From Streptomyces griseus (GTDB taxonomy: Bacteria > Actinomycetota > Actinomycetes > Streptomycetales > Streptomycetaceae): a stretch of DNA of 40,907 nucleotides. Location of the stretch: assembly GCA_002154345.1 (NCBI GenBank), contig MUNB01000346.1, positions 1-40,907 of the forward strand. The letters run 5' to 3'. A model generated the notes under the pieces. That model saw only the letters and a program-made list of their open reading frames with translations. It did not search any database and had not been told where the DNA came from. Each line of letters begins with the position of its first letter. The stretch's first letter is position 1. Of the stretch, positions 31,784 through 38,849 are shown one piece after another. A program made the translations under genes and the position numbers.

Positions 31784-31827
31784 CGCCCCCGCCGGGGTGG
31801 GTGGAAGAACCGCACCCGGCGGGGGCG
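31784..31827 (-). terminator. Terminator after bkd set 2
   Basis: A 13-bp perfect stem (CGCCCCCGCCGGG 31784-31796; complement 31815-31827) with an 18-nt loop begins 27 nt downstream of the bkdC stop and ends before the mobA start. It probably separates the bkd and mob-moe units. Confidence 0.65.
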
Positions 31828-31853
31828 CGTCCGTGACGACGCCGGAGGTACGG

Positions 31854-33299
31854 CTACAGGGTGCGCAGCAGCACCGCCGGCTGCTCCACGCAGTCCGCCA
31901 CATACCGGAGGAAGCCGCCCGCCGTTCCGCCGTCGCACACCCGGTGGTCGAAAGTGAGGGACAGCTGGACGACCTGACGTACGGCCAGTTCGCCCTGGTG
32001 CACCCAGGGCTTGGGCATGATCCGGCCGACGCCGAGCATCGCCGCTTCCGGGTGGTTGATGATCGGCGTCGAACCGTCGACCCCGAACACCCCGTAGTTG
32101 TTCAGCGTGAACGTGCCTCCGGTCAGCTGGGCCGGGCTGAGCTTCCCGGTCCGCGCCAGCTCGGTCAGGCGGGCGATCTCGGCCCCGATCGACTCGGCGT
32201 TACGGGTGTGCGCGTCCCGGACGACCGGAACGACGAGGCCCCGCTCGGTCTGGGCCGCGAACCCGAGGTGCACGCCGGGCAGCCGGACGATCTCCCGGGC
32301 CGCCGTGTCCACGGTGGCGTTGAGCTCGGGGAACCGGGCCAGCGCCGCCGTGCAGATCCGCGCCAGCAGGGCCAGGACCGACACCTTGGGCCCGGCGGAC
32401 GGGCCCGTGGCGGCGTTCATCGCGGCCCGGACCGCCATCAGTTCGGTGGCGTCGGCGTCGACCCAGCAGGTGGCGTCCGGGATCTCGGTACGGCTGCGCG
32501 ACAGCTTGTCGGCGACCGCGCCGCGCACCCCGCGCAGCGGGATCCGTTCGGCGTCCGAAGCGGCGGCCACGCCGTTCGGGGCCGCGACCACGGCCGCCAC
32601 CGGCGCCTGGACCCGGGCCGTCGCCGCCGCGGTCTCCTCCGCCGTCCGGATCGCCCGGTCGACGTCGGCGCGCAGGATCAGCCCGTCGGGGCCCGAACCC
32701 GCCAGCCGCCGCAGATCGATGTCGTGCTGCCGGGCCAGGCGGCGTACCAGCGGAGAGACCACCGGCACGGGCCCCTCGTGCACCGGGGCTTCGGCAACCA
32801 GCACCTCGGCCACCGGGGCCGCGACCACCGGAGCAACGGAGACCGGAGCCTCGGCCACCGCCCGGTCGAGACGGTCGGGACGGATGCGCCGACGGCGTGC
32901 CGCCGGTGCGCCGGTCCCGTACCCCACGAGCACGTTCCCCGAGCCACCCGAGGACTCCGTGCCGGAGCCGGAGGAGGGGGAGGGAGAGGAGGAGAGGGAA
33001 GAGGAAGCGGAGGAAGGAGAGGGGGAGGGCGCGGAGCCGGAAGACCCCTCCGCCGCTCCGACGGCGACGGTCAGCAGCGGTGCGCCGACGGGAAGTTCCG
33101 TACCCTCCTCGCCGAACCGCGCGGTCACCACACCCCCGTAGGGACAGGGCACCTCCACCATGGCCTTGGCCGTCTCGACCTCGACGACGGGCTGGTCGAT
33201 GGCGACGACATCGCCGACCTCCACCAGCCAGCGGACGATCTCCGCCTCGGTCAGTCCCTCACCGAGGTCCGGCAGTTTGAACTCCAGCACCTGGGCCAT
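31854..33299 (-). CDS. bkdC: BCKDH E2, dihydrolipoamide acyltransferase (set 2)
   Basis: The ATG at 33299 shares one base with the E1beta stop (TGATG), and the product has 481 residues. The lipoyl domain (1-78) carries Lys45 in VETAKAMVEV. A Ser/Pro-rich linker (about 80-120) follows, and it is encoded by a long pyrimidine-rich tract. A subunit-binding domain lies near 185-222 (SPLVRRLARQHDID...SGPDGLILRADVD). The acyltransferase domain ends in DHRVCDG, with His452 and Asp456. Compared with set 1, the linker is Ser- rather than Ala-rich, and the DHRxxDG loop has Cys in place of Val. It probably forms the core of a second BCKDH complex, sharing E3 with other complexes. Confidence 0.93.
   Translation of the reverse strand: MAQVLEFKLPDLGEGLTEAEIVRWLVEVGDVVAIDQPVVEVETAKAMVEVPCPYGGVVTARFGEEGTELPVGAPLLTVAVGAAEGSSGSAPSPSPSSASSSLSSSPSPSSGSGTESSGGSGNVLVGYGTGAPAARRRRIRPDRLDRAVAEAPVSVAPVVAAPVAEVLVAEAPVHEGPVPVVSPLVRRLARQHDIDLRRLAGSGPDGLILRADVDRAIRTAEETAAATARVQAPVAAVVAAPNGVAAASDAERIPLRGVRGAVADKLSRSRTEIPDATCWVDADATELMAVRAAMNAATGPSAGPKVSVLALLARICTAALARFPELNATVDTAAREIVRLPGVHLGFAAQTERGLVVPVVRDAHTRNAESIGAEIARLTELARTGKLSPAQLTGGTFTLNNYGVFGVDGSTPIINHPEAAMLGVGRIMPKPWVHQGELAVRQVVQLSLTFDHRVCDGGTAGGFLRYVADCVEQPAVLLRTL
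32970..33029. repeat. Polypurine tract in the E2 linker coding region
   Basis: The plus strand is uninterrupted purine from 32970 to 33007 (38 nt). After a single C at 33008 it continues as purines to 33029. On the coding strand it is a pyrimidine run of TCC/TCT/CCC codons for Ser and Pro. Such mirror-like GA tracts can slip or adopt triplex structure. Confidence 0.8.
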
Positions 33300-34330
33300 C
33301 AGCTGTCCGCCTCCCACTGCAGCCGGGCCACCGCGTCGAGCACCCGGTCCACTCCCGGCAGATGGTGCCGCTCCAGCATGGGCGGCGGATAGGGGATGTC
33401 GAACCCGGCCACCCGCAGCACCGGGGCCTCCAGATGGTGGAAGCACCGCTCGGTGATCCGGGCCGCGATCTCACCGCCGGGGCCGCCGAAACCGGGGGAT
33501 TCATGGACGACGACCGCGCGCCCGGTGCGCCGCACCGACGCGGCCACCGTCTCGTCGTCGAACGGCACCAGCGAACGCAGGTCCACCACTTCGAGGTCCC
33601 AGCCCTCGGCGACCGCCGCCTCGGCGGCCTCCATGCAGACCGGCAGCGAGGGGCCGTACGTGATCAGCGTGGCGCTGCGGCCGGAGCGGCGCACCACCGC
33701 CCTGCCGATCGGCTCGACCGCGGCGGGGGCCTCGGGCGACCAGTCGGCCTTGGACCAGTAGAGCCGCTTCGGCTCCAGGAACACCACCGGGTCGTCCGAG
33801 GCGATCGACTGCCGCAGCAGCCCGTACGCGTCCTCGACCGTGGCCGGGGTGACGACGTGCAGACCGGGGGTGGCCATGTAGTACGCCTCGGAGGAGTCGC
33901 TGTGGTGCTCGACCCCGCCGATGCCGCCGCCGTACGGCACTCGCACGGTGATGGGCAGCGGCATGGCCCCGCCGGTGCGGTTGCGCATCTTGGCGACATG
34001 GCTCATCAGCTGCTCGAACGCCGGGTAGGCGAACGCGTCGAACTGCATCTCCACCACGGGCCGCAGCCCGTACATCGCCATGCCGACGGCCGCGCCGAGG
34101 ATGCCCGCCTCGGCCAGCGGGGTGTCAGTGCAGCGGTCGTCGCCGAACTCCTTCGCCAGCCCGTCGGTGATCCGGAAGACCCCGCCGAGCGTTCCCACGT
34201 CCTCACCGAGCACATGGACCGTCGGGTCCTCGGCCATCGAGTCGCGCAGCGCCCGCCCGAGGGCCTGCGCCATCGTGGCCGGTTTCGCCTTCGCCGTACG
34301 TCCGCCGGCCGTCGCTGCCGCGGTGGTCAT
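33299..34330 (-). CDS. bkdB: BCKDH E1 component, beta subunit (set 2)
   Basis: This 343-residue protein starts at ATG 34330, overlapping the E1alpha stop by 4 nt (ATGA). An N-terminal Ala/Gly/Lys-rich leader of about 17 residues precedes the fold. Conserved pieces are LGEDVGTLGGVFRITDGL, DTPLAEAGILG, PYGGGIGGVEHHSDSSEAYY, ITYGPSLPVCMEAA and VVVHESPGFGGPGGEI. It provides part of the TPP site in the E1 alpha2beta2 tetramer. It is about 17 residues longer than the set 1 subunit. Tight overlaps on both sides indicate strict co-translation of the three subunits. Confidence 0.93.
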   Translation of the reverse strand: MTTAAATAGGRTAKAKPATMAQALGRALRDSMAEDPTVHVLGEDVGTLGGVFRITDGLAKEFGDDRCTDTPLAEAGILGAAVGMAMYGLRPVVEMQFDAFAYPAFEQLMSHVAKMRNRTGGAMPLPITVRVPYGGGIGGVEHHSDSSEAYYMATPGLHVVTPATVEDAYGLLRQSIASDDPVVFLEPKRLYWSKADWSPEAPAAVEPIGRAVVRRSGRSATLITYGPSLPVCMEAAEAAVAEGWDLEVVDLRSLVPFDDETVAASVRRTGRAVVVHESPGFGGPGGEIAARITERCFHHLEAPVLRVAGFDIPYPPPMLERHHLPGVDRVLDAVARLQWEADS

Positions 34331-35487
34331 CGTCCTGCCTCCGCGCTGTGCTCGTCGTGGTCCTGCTCGGCGTCCAGCTCGGCGCGCAGAGCCGCGGCCT
34401 GCTCCCGGAGCTGGCCGGTCTGCTCGGCGTAGACATGGGTGAAGAGGTCCATCGGGGTCAGCTCCGGATCGGCGTTCATCCGGTCGCGGAGGGCGGCGGC
34501 CATGCGTTCGGCGGCCTCCTTCGCCTGCTCGATGCCCGCGTCGTCCAGCAGCCCGCGCTCGGTCAGCTCGCGCTCCAGGAGCCGGACCGGGTCGTGCGCC
34601 TTCCAGGCCTCGACCTCGCTGTCGACCCGGTAGCGGGTGGCGTCGTCGGCGTTGGTGTGGGCTTCCATGCGGTAGGTGACCGCCTCGACCAGCGTCGGGC
34701 CCTCGCCGCGCCGCGCCCGGGCCACGGCCTCGCTCAGCACCTGGTGCACCGCGGCGGCGTCGTTGCCGTCGACGAGGCGGCCCGGCATTCCGTATCCGAC
34801 GGCCTTGTGGGCCAGGGAGGGGGCGGCGGTCTGCTTGGCCAGCGGCACGGAGATCGCGAAGCCGTTGTTCTGGACGAAGAAGACGACCGGGGCCTTCCAG
34901 ACGGCCGCGAAGTTCAGCGCCTCGTGGAAGTCGCCCTCGCTGGTGCCGCCGTCGCCGACCATGGCGAGCGCCACCACGTCGTCGCCCTTGAGCCGGGCGG
35001 CGTGCGCCAGCCCCACGGCGTGCGGGAGCTGCGTGGCCAGCGGGGTGCACAGCGGGGCGATGCGGTGCTCGCGCGGGTCGTAGCCGGTGTGCCGGTCGCC
35101 GCGCAGCAGGGTCAGCGCCTCGACCGGGTCCAGGCCGCGTGCGACGGCGGCCAGCGTGTCGCGGTAACTGGGGAAGAGCCAGTCGCGCTCCTCCAGGACC
35201 AGGGCGGCGGCGATCTCGCACGCCTCCTGGCCGGTGCTCGACGGGTAGACCGCCAGCCGGCCCTGCTTCGTCAGCGCGGTCGCCTGGGCGTTGTAGCGGC
35301 GCCCGCGGACCAGCTCGGCGTGGAGCCGCACCAACAGCTCGGGGTCGACGTCGGCGACCGCGTCCGTACCGAGCACCCGATAGGGCTCCGGGTCCGGGAG
35401 CAGCGGGGCGGGGTCGGTGATCGGCTTCCAGGCCGGGGGCGGCGTGGGCCGGTAGGCGGCCGCGCCGGGCAGCTCTTGGACCGTCAT
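34327..35487 (-). CDS. bkdA: BCKDH E1 component, alpha subunit (set 2)
   Basis: The ATG at 35487 has an ideal AGGAGG 8 nt upstream, which rules out the GTG at 35496; the product has 386 residues. The TPP motif runs from GDG at 178-180 to NN at 207-208. LFPSYRDTLAAVARG, VDGNDAAAVHQVL and RMEAHTNADDATRYR are family-typical. Unlike set 1 it lacks the basic N-terminal tail and instead has a Pro-rich start (YRPTPPPAWKPITDP). It is the first gene of the operon, divergent from bkdR across 260 nt that contain several palindromes and DnaA boxes. Confidence 0.93.
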   Translation of the reverse strand: MTVQELPGAAAYRPTPPPAWKPITDPAPLLPDPEPYRVLGTDAVADVDPELLVRLHAELVRGRRYNAQATALTKQGRLAVYPSSTGQEACEIAAALVLEERDWLFPSYRDTLAAVARGLDPVEALTLLRGDRHTGYDPREHRIAPLCTPLATQLPHAVGLAHAARLKGDDVVALAMVGDGGTSEGDFHEALNFAAVWKAPVVFFVQNNGFAISVPLAKQTAAPSLAHKAVGYGMPGRLVDGNDAAAVHQVLSEAVARARRGEGPTLVEAVTYRMEAHTNADDATRYRVDSEVEAWKAHDPVRLLERELTERGLLDDAGIEQAKEAAERMAAALRDRMNADPELTPMDLFTHVYAEQTGQLREQAAALRAELDAEQDHDEHSAEAGR

Positions 35488-35527
35488 GAGAAGCACCTCC
35501 TGGCATCGAGGGAGATCGAGGGGTGTC

Positions 35528-35559
35528 GATCGGCGGTGTCGGATCGATCGGCGGTGTCG
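35528..35559. repeat. Imperfect tandem repeats in the bkdA-bkdR intergenic region
   Basis: GATCGGCGGTGTCG occurs at 35528-35541 and 35546-35559 (period 18), with related GGTGTCGATCGG pieces continuing to about 35583. It lies in the leader of bkdA set 2 and probably arose by slippage. Confidence 0.65.
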
Positions 35560-35632
35560 ATGGGTGTTGATGGTGTCGATCGGAGCGAGACATCGAGGGC
35601 CGGGCGAGGCACGGGTGTGGCGTGCCTCACCT

Positions 35633-35646
35633 ACCGATTGTTCGGT
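35633..35646. promoter_or_regulatory. TetR-type palindrome upstream of bkdR/bkdA
   Basis: ACCGATTGTTCGGT has 5-bp arms (ACCGA/TCGGT) around TTGT. It differs by one base from the palindrome at 37081-37094 between the TetR gene and paaN, so the same regulator probably binds both. Confidence 0.6.
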
Positions 35647-35680
35647 CGCGGGCGCATTTTGGCTACAGGCACCGCCAGCC

Positions 35681-35689
35681 TGTGGACAA
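35681..35689 (-). promoter_or_regulatory. DnaA box (perfect)
   Basis: TGTGGACAA is the complement of TTGTCCACA, the preferred Streptomyces DnaA box. It is 4 nt from an oppositely oriented box at 35694. Confidence 0.75.
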
Positions 35690-35693
35690 ACGG

Positions 35694-35702
35694 TTCTCCA
35701 CA
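35694..35702 (+). promoter_or_regulatory. DnaA box (TTCTCCACA)
   Basis: It fits the degenerate Streptomyces form (T/C)(T/C)(G/A/C)TCCACA. With the box at 35681-35689 it makes an inverted pair upstream of bkdR. Confidence 0.55.
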
Positions 35703-35747
35703 GCCTGGGATGGGTACAGGTCGTCCACGACAGGGAGGCGCGGGCCG

Positions 35748-36341
35748 ATGGCAGCTGAACGAATGGCCGACAAGGGCGAGGAGCAGGGCCAGACCCGCCC
35801 GACCCCGCCCACCGCGACGCCGTCGGCCGCCGCCCCCGCGAGCCCCGCGCCGGAACCGGCCGCCGTTCCGCCCGCCCGGCCGCTGGACGCCATCGACCGC
35901 GACATCCTGCGGATCCTCCAGACGGACGGCCGCGCCTCGATACGGTCCGTGGCAGAGCGGGTGCACGTCTCGCGCGCCAACGCCTACGCCCGGATCAACC
36001 GGCTCGTCGAGGACGGGGTGATCCGCGGGTTCGGCGCCCGGGTCGACCACGAGCGGGCGGGCCAGGGGGCGTCCGCGTACATCACGCTCAAGATCGTGCA
36101 GAACTCCTGGCGCACCGTGCGCGAACAGCTCCAGGCGCTGCCCGGGGCCACGCACATCGCGCTGGTCAGCGGTGACTTCGACGTACTGCTGCTGGTGCAC
36201 ACGCCGGACAACCGGGCGCTGCGCGAGCTGGTCCTCACCCGGATCCAGTCCATCCCGGAGGTGCTCTCCACACGCACCCTGCTGGTGTTCGAGGAGACGG
36301 ACCTCGGCCCGCGCCCGGACCGGCCGGCCGAACTCGCCTGA
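35748..36341 (+). CDS. bkdR: Lrp/AsnC-family regulator BkdR
   Basis: The ATG at 35748 follows GGGAGG with a 9-nt spacer, giving 197 residues. Residues 1-45 are a Pro/Ala-rich extension that the usual 150-residue family lacks. The helix-turn-helix (about 46-100) reads LDAIDRDILRILQTDGRASIRSVAERVHVSRANAYARINRLVEDGVI. The RAM ligand-binding/oligomerisation domain covers about 105-185 (LVSGDFDVLLLVHTPDN). It is divergent from bkdABC set 2, the position described for S. coelicolor bkdR, which controls the bkd genes and affects development and antibiotic production. The ligand is probably a branched-chain amino or keto acid. Confidence 0.9.
   Translation: MAAERMADKGEEQGQTRPTPPTATPSAAAPASPAPEPAAVPPARPLDAIDRDILRILQTDGRASIRSVAERVHVSRANAYARINRLVEDGVIRGFGARVDHERAGQGASAYITLKIVQNSWRTVREQLQALPGATHIALVSGDFDVLLLVHTPDNRALRELVLTRIQSIPEVLSTRTLLVFEETDLGPRPDRPAELA
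36264..36272 (+). promoter_or_regulatory. Possible degenerate DnaA box inside bkdR
   Basis: CTCTCCACA fits the degenerate consensus and lies between the stronger boxes at 35681 and 37048. Because it is in coding sequence it may be chance. Confidence 0.25.
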
Positions 36342-36395
36342 CCTCGCCGACCTCGCCGACGGACAGGACGACGGACAGGGCGACCGGCGACGGGT

Positions 36396-36992
36396 TCAGC
36401 GGCCGTTGGCCCGCAGCCCCTCGAAGGCCAGCTGGACGACCGTGTCCGCGAGCTGTTCCTCCCCCGGGAAACCGCCCGGCTGCGGCCGGTACCACTCGAC
36501 CAGCGAGTTCACCATGCCGAACAGCAACCGGGTCGCCAGCCGTATGTCCACGTCCGCCCGGAGGTCGCCCTCGGCGACCGCCGCCTGGAGCAGCTCGGAG
36601 ACCCGCTGGTCGAACTCGCGGCGGCGCTCCAGCGCCCAGCGTTCCGTCTTCGTGTTGCCGCGCACCCGCAGCAGCAGGGTGACGTAGGGGACCTCGGCCA
36701 TCAGCACGTCGACGGTCCGGCGCGTGACGTACTCGACCCGCTCGACCGCGCGCCCGCGCTGCGCCCCCGGCTCGTCGAGGATCGCGAAGAGTCCGTCGAG
36801 CGCCCGGCTCACGGCCTGGCGCAGCAGCTCCTCCTTGCCCGCCACATGGTGGTAGATGGAGGATTTCGAGATGCCCGCCGCCCGGGAGAGGTGCTCCATG
36901 GACGTGCCGTCGTAGCCGCGCTCGTTGAACACACGGACGGCGACGGTGAGCAGGGTCTCCGGTGTGTACGTGTCCCGCTTGGCCGTGGTCAT
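36396..36992 (-). CDS. TetR-family repressor (PaaR-like)
   Basis: The ATG at 36992 is preceded by GGGGGAGGA, giving 198 residues. The N-terminal TetR helix-turn-helix (about 8-58) reads TPETLLTVAVRVFNERGYDGTSMEHLSRAAGISKSSIYHHVAGKEELL. The ligand-binding domain is all-helical, with VEYVTRRTVDVL, RREFDQRVSELLQAA and LATRLLFGMVNSLVEWYRP. It is divergent from paaN, and the shared region contains the palindrome ACCGATCGTTCGGT, which fits the ACCGNNCGNNCGGT core I recall for actinobacterial PaaR, a phenylacetyl-CoA-responsive TetR repressor. The PaaR identity is inferred from neighbours and operator, not from the sequence alone. Confidence 0.88.
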   Translation of the reverse strand: MTTAKRDTYTPETLLTVAVRVFNERGYDGTSMEHLSRAAGISKSSIYHHVAGKEELLRQAVSRALDGLFAILDEPGAQRGRAVERVEYVTRRTVDVLMAEVPYVTLLLRVRGNTKTERWALERRREFDQRVSELLQAAVAEGDLRADVDIRLATRLLFGMVNSLVEWYRPQPGGFPGEEQLADTVVQLAFEGLRANGR

Positions 36993-37047
36993 GTCCGCGA
37001 TCCTCCCCCATGAGGGATCAGCCCCGCACAGGCGGGGACCATCGAAG

Positions 37048-37056
37048 TTGTCCACA
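37048..37056 (+). promoter_or_regulatory. DnaA box (perfect) upstream of paaN
   Basis: TTGTCCACA is an exact consensus match in the TetR-paaN intergenic region, 25 nt from the TetR-type palindrome. Confidence 0.75.
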
Positions 37057-37080
37057 GGTTTCCCGGGGCCCCTTGTCCCG

Positions 37081-37094
37081 ACCGATCGTTCGGT
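37081..37094. promoter_or_regulatory. TetR/PaaR-type operator between the regulator and paaN
   Basis: ACCGATCGTTCGGT is a palindrome with arms ACCGA/TCGGT. It lies 55 nt upstream of the paaN start and about 90 nt upstream of the TetR start, well placed to repress both. Confidence 0.7.
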
Positions 37095-37148
37095 TACTCT
37101 AACTCCGTCCGTACGTCCCCGCCCGGCTCGATGAGGAGTTGGTCCGCC

Positions 37149-38849
37149 ATGGCCGCCGCGCTCACCCCCCAGCAGCTGTCCGAGACCCACCGGCCCACGC
37201 TCGACCAGGCCCTCGACGTGATCAGTACCCGCGCGTACTGGTCACCGCACCCCGAGCATCCGAAGGCGTACGGCGAGGGCGGCGCCCCGGGCAGCCTGGG
37301 AGCGGCCGAGGGCAAGGCCGCCTTCGACGCGCTGCTGAACACCCGGTTCGACCTGGGGCAGCCCGGCACCGACGGCTGGACCGGCGGCGAGGTCTCGCCG
37401 TACGGACCGGAGCTCGGCGTCGAGTATCCGCACGCCGACCTGGACGTCCTGCTGCCGGCGATGAAGGCCGGCCAGGGCGCCTGGCGGGCGGCGGGGCCGG
37501 AGATCCGGGCCCTGGTCTGTCTGGAGATCCTGTCGCGGATCAGCGCCCGCACCCACGAGCTGGCCCACGCGGTGATGCACACGAGCGGCCAGGCCTTCAT
37601 GATGGCGTTCCAGGCGGGCGGCCCGCACGCCCAGGACCGCGGCCTGGAGGCCGTGACGTACGCCTACCGCGAGCAGGTCCGCACCCCGGAGACCGCCGAC
37701 TGGTCCAAGCCGCAGGGCAAGCGTGATCCGCTGAAGCTGCACAAGTCGTTCATCACGTCCGGCCGCGGCGTCGCGCTGGTCATCGGCTGCAACACCTTCC
37801 CCACCTGGAACGGCTATCCCGGCGTCTTCGCCTCGCTCGCCACGGGCAACCCGGTGCTGGTCAAGCCGCACCCGCGCGCCGTGCTGCCGCTGGCCCTCAC
37901 GGTGTCCATCGCCCGCGAGGTGCTGAGCGAGGCGGGCTTCGACCCGAATCTGGTCGCACTGGCCGCCGAACGGCCCGGCGAGGGCATCGCCAAGACCCTC
38001 GCGGTCCGTCCCGAGATCCGGATCATCGACTACACGGGCTCCACCGCCTTCGGCGACTGGCTGGAGGAGAACGCCCGCCAGGCCCAGGTCTACACGGAGA
38101 AGGCCGGCGTCAACACGATCGTCGTCGACTCCACCGACGACTACCGGGGCATGCTCGCCAACCTGGCGTTCTCGCTCTCGCTGTACAGCGGCCAGATGTG
38201 CACCACCCCGCAGAACCTGCTGATCCCCCGGGACGGCATCGCCACCGACGACGGCGCCAAGTCCTACGACGACGTGGTCACCGACCTGGCGGCGGCCGTC
38301 ACCGGACTGCTCGGCGACGACGCCCGCGCGTCCGCCCTGCTCGGCGCGCTGGTCAACCCGGACGTCAGGGGCCGGGTGGAGGCGGCGGGAGAGCTGGGCG
38401 AGGTGGCACTGGCCTCGCGGACGGTCGCGAACGCCGAATTCCCCGACGCGGTCGTCCGTACGCCGGTCGTCGTGAAGCTCGACGGCACCAAGCCCGACGA
38501 CGGCGCGGCGTACCTCTCGGAGTGCTTCGGACCGGTGTCCTTCGCCGTCGCCGTCGAGTCGACGTCCGCCGCCCTGGACCTGCTCCGCCGCACGATCCGC
38601 GACAAGGGGGCGATGACGGTCGGCGCCTACACCACCTCCCCCGAGGTGGAGCGGGCGGTCGAGGACGTCTGCCTGGACGAGTCGGCCCAGCTCTCGCTGA
38701 ACCTGACCGGTGGGGTCTACGTCAACCAGACCGCGGCCTTCTCCGACTTCCACGGCTCCGGCGGCAACCCCGCCGCGAACGCGGCCCTGTGCGACGGGGC
38801 GTTCGTCGCCAACCGCTTCCGGGTGGTGGAGGTGCGCCGCCAGGCGTGA
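37149..38849 (+). CDS. paaN: Phenylacetic acid degradation protein PaaN (ALDH superfamily)
   Basis: I chose the ATG at 37149, with GAGGAG about 10 nt upstream; an ATG at 37131 is also in frame. The product has 566 residues. It has an aldehyde dehydrogenase fold: GCNTFPTWNGYPGVFASLATGNPVLVKPHP (NAD-binding region near 213-242), DYTGSTAFGDWL, Glu317 in TEKAG, and the nucleophile Cys351 in YSGQMCTTPQN. The about 110-residue N-terminal extension and the STSGQAFMMAFQAGGPHAQDR-like segment are typical of PaaN rather than ordinary ALDHs. PaaN/PaaZ-type proteins oxidise the ring-opened semialdehyde of the phenylacetyl-CoA pathway. No other paa gene is in the window. It abuts the convergent methyltransferase gene with no gap. 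Confidence 0.9.
   Translation: MAAALTPQQLSETHRPTLDQALDVISTRAYWSPHPEHPKAYGEGGAPGSLGAAEGKAAFDALLNTRFDLGQPGTDGWTGGEVSPYGPELGVEYPHADLDVLLPAMKAGQGAWRAAGPEIRALVCLEILSRISARTHELAHAVMHTSGQAFMMAFQAGGPHAQDRGLEAVTYAYREQVRTPETADWSKPQGKRDPLKLHKSFITSGRGVALVIGCNTFPTWNGYPGVFASLATGNPVLVKPHPRAVLPLALTVSIAREVLSEAGFDPNLVALAAERPGEGIAKTLAVRPEIRIIDYTGSTAFGDWLEENARQAQVYTEKAGVNTIVVDSTDDYRGMLANLAFSLSLYSGQMCTTPQNLLIPRDGIATDDGAKSYDDVVTDLAAAVTGLLGDDARASALLGALVNPDVRGRVEAAGELGEVALASRTVANAEFPDAVVRTPVVVKLDGTKPDDGAAYLSECFGPVSFAVAVESTSAALDLLRRTIRDKGAMTVGAYTTSPEVERAVEDVCLDESAQLSLNLTGGVYVNQTAAFSDFHGSGGNPAANAALCDGAFVANRFRVVEVRRQA

Larger units (their letters stand above)
35665..35708. promoter_or_regulatory. Inverted repeats upstream of bkdR
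   Basis: There is a perfect repeat ACAGGC-N7-GCCTGT (35665-35683). A second inverted repeat, CCAGCCTGTGGA (35675-35686) with TCCACAGCCTGG (35697-35708), matches at 11 of 12 positions with a 10-nt spacer. The sites overlap two DnaA boxes. The first could be a BkdR operator for autoregulation; this is inference. Confidence 0.45.

Noticed and set aside
35521..35583. CRISPR-like short repeats
   Set aside because: The units are short, imperfect and nearly contiguous, without uniform spacers and with no cas genes nearby; this is simple slippage.
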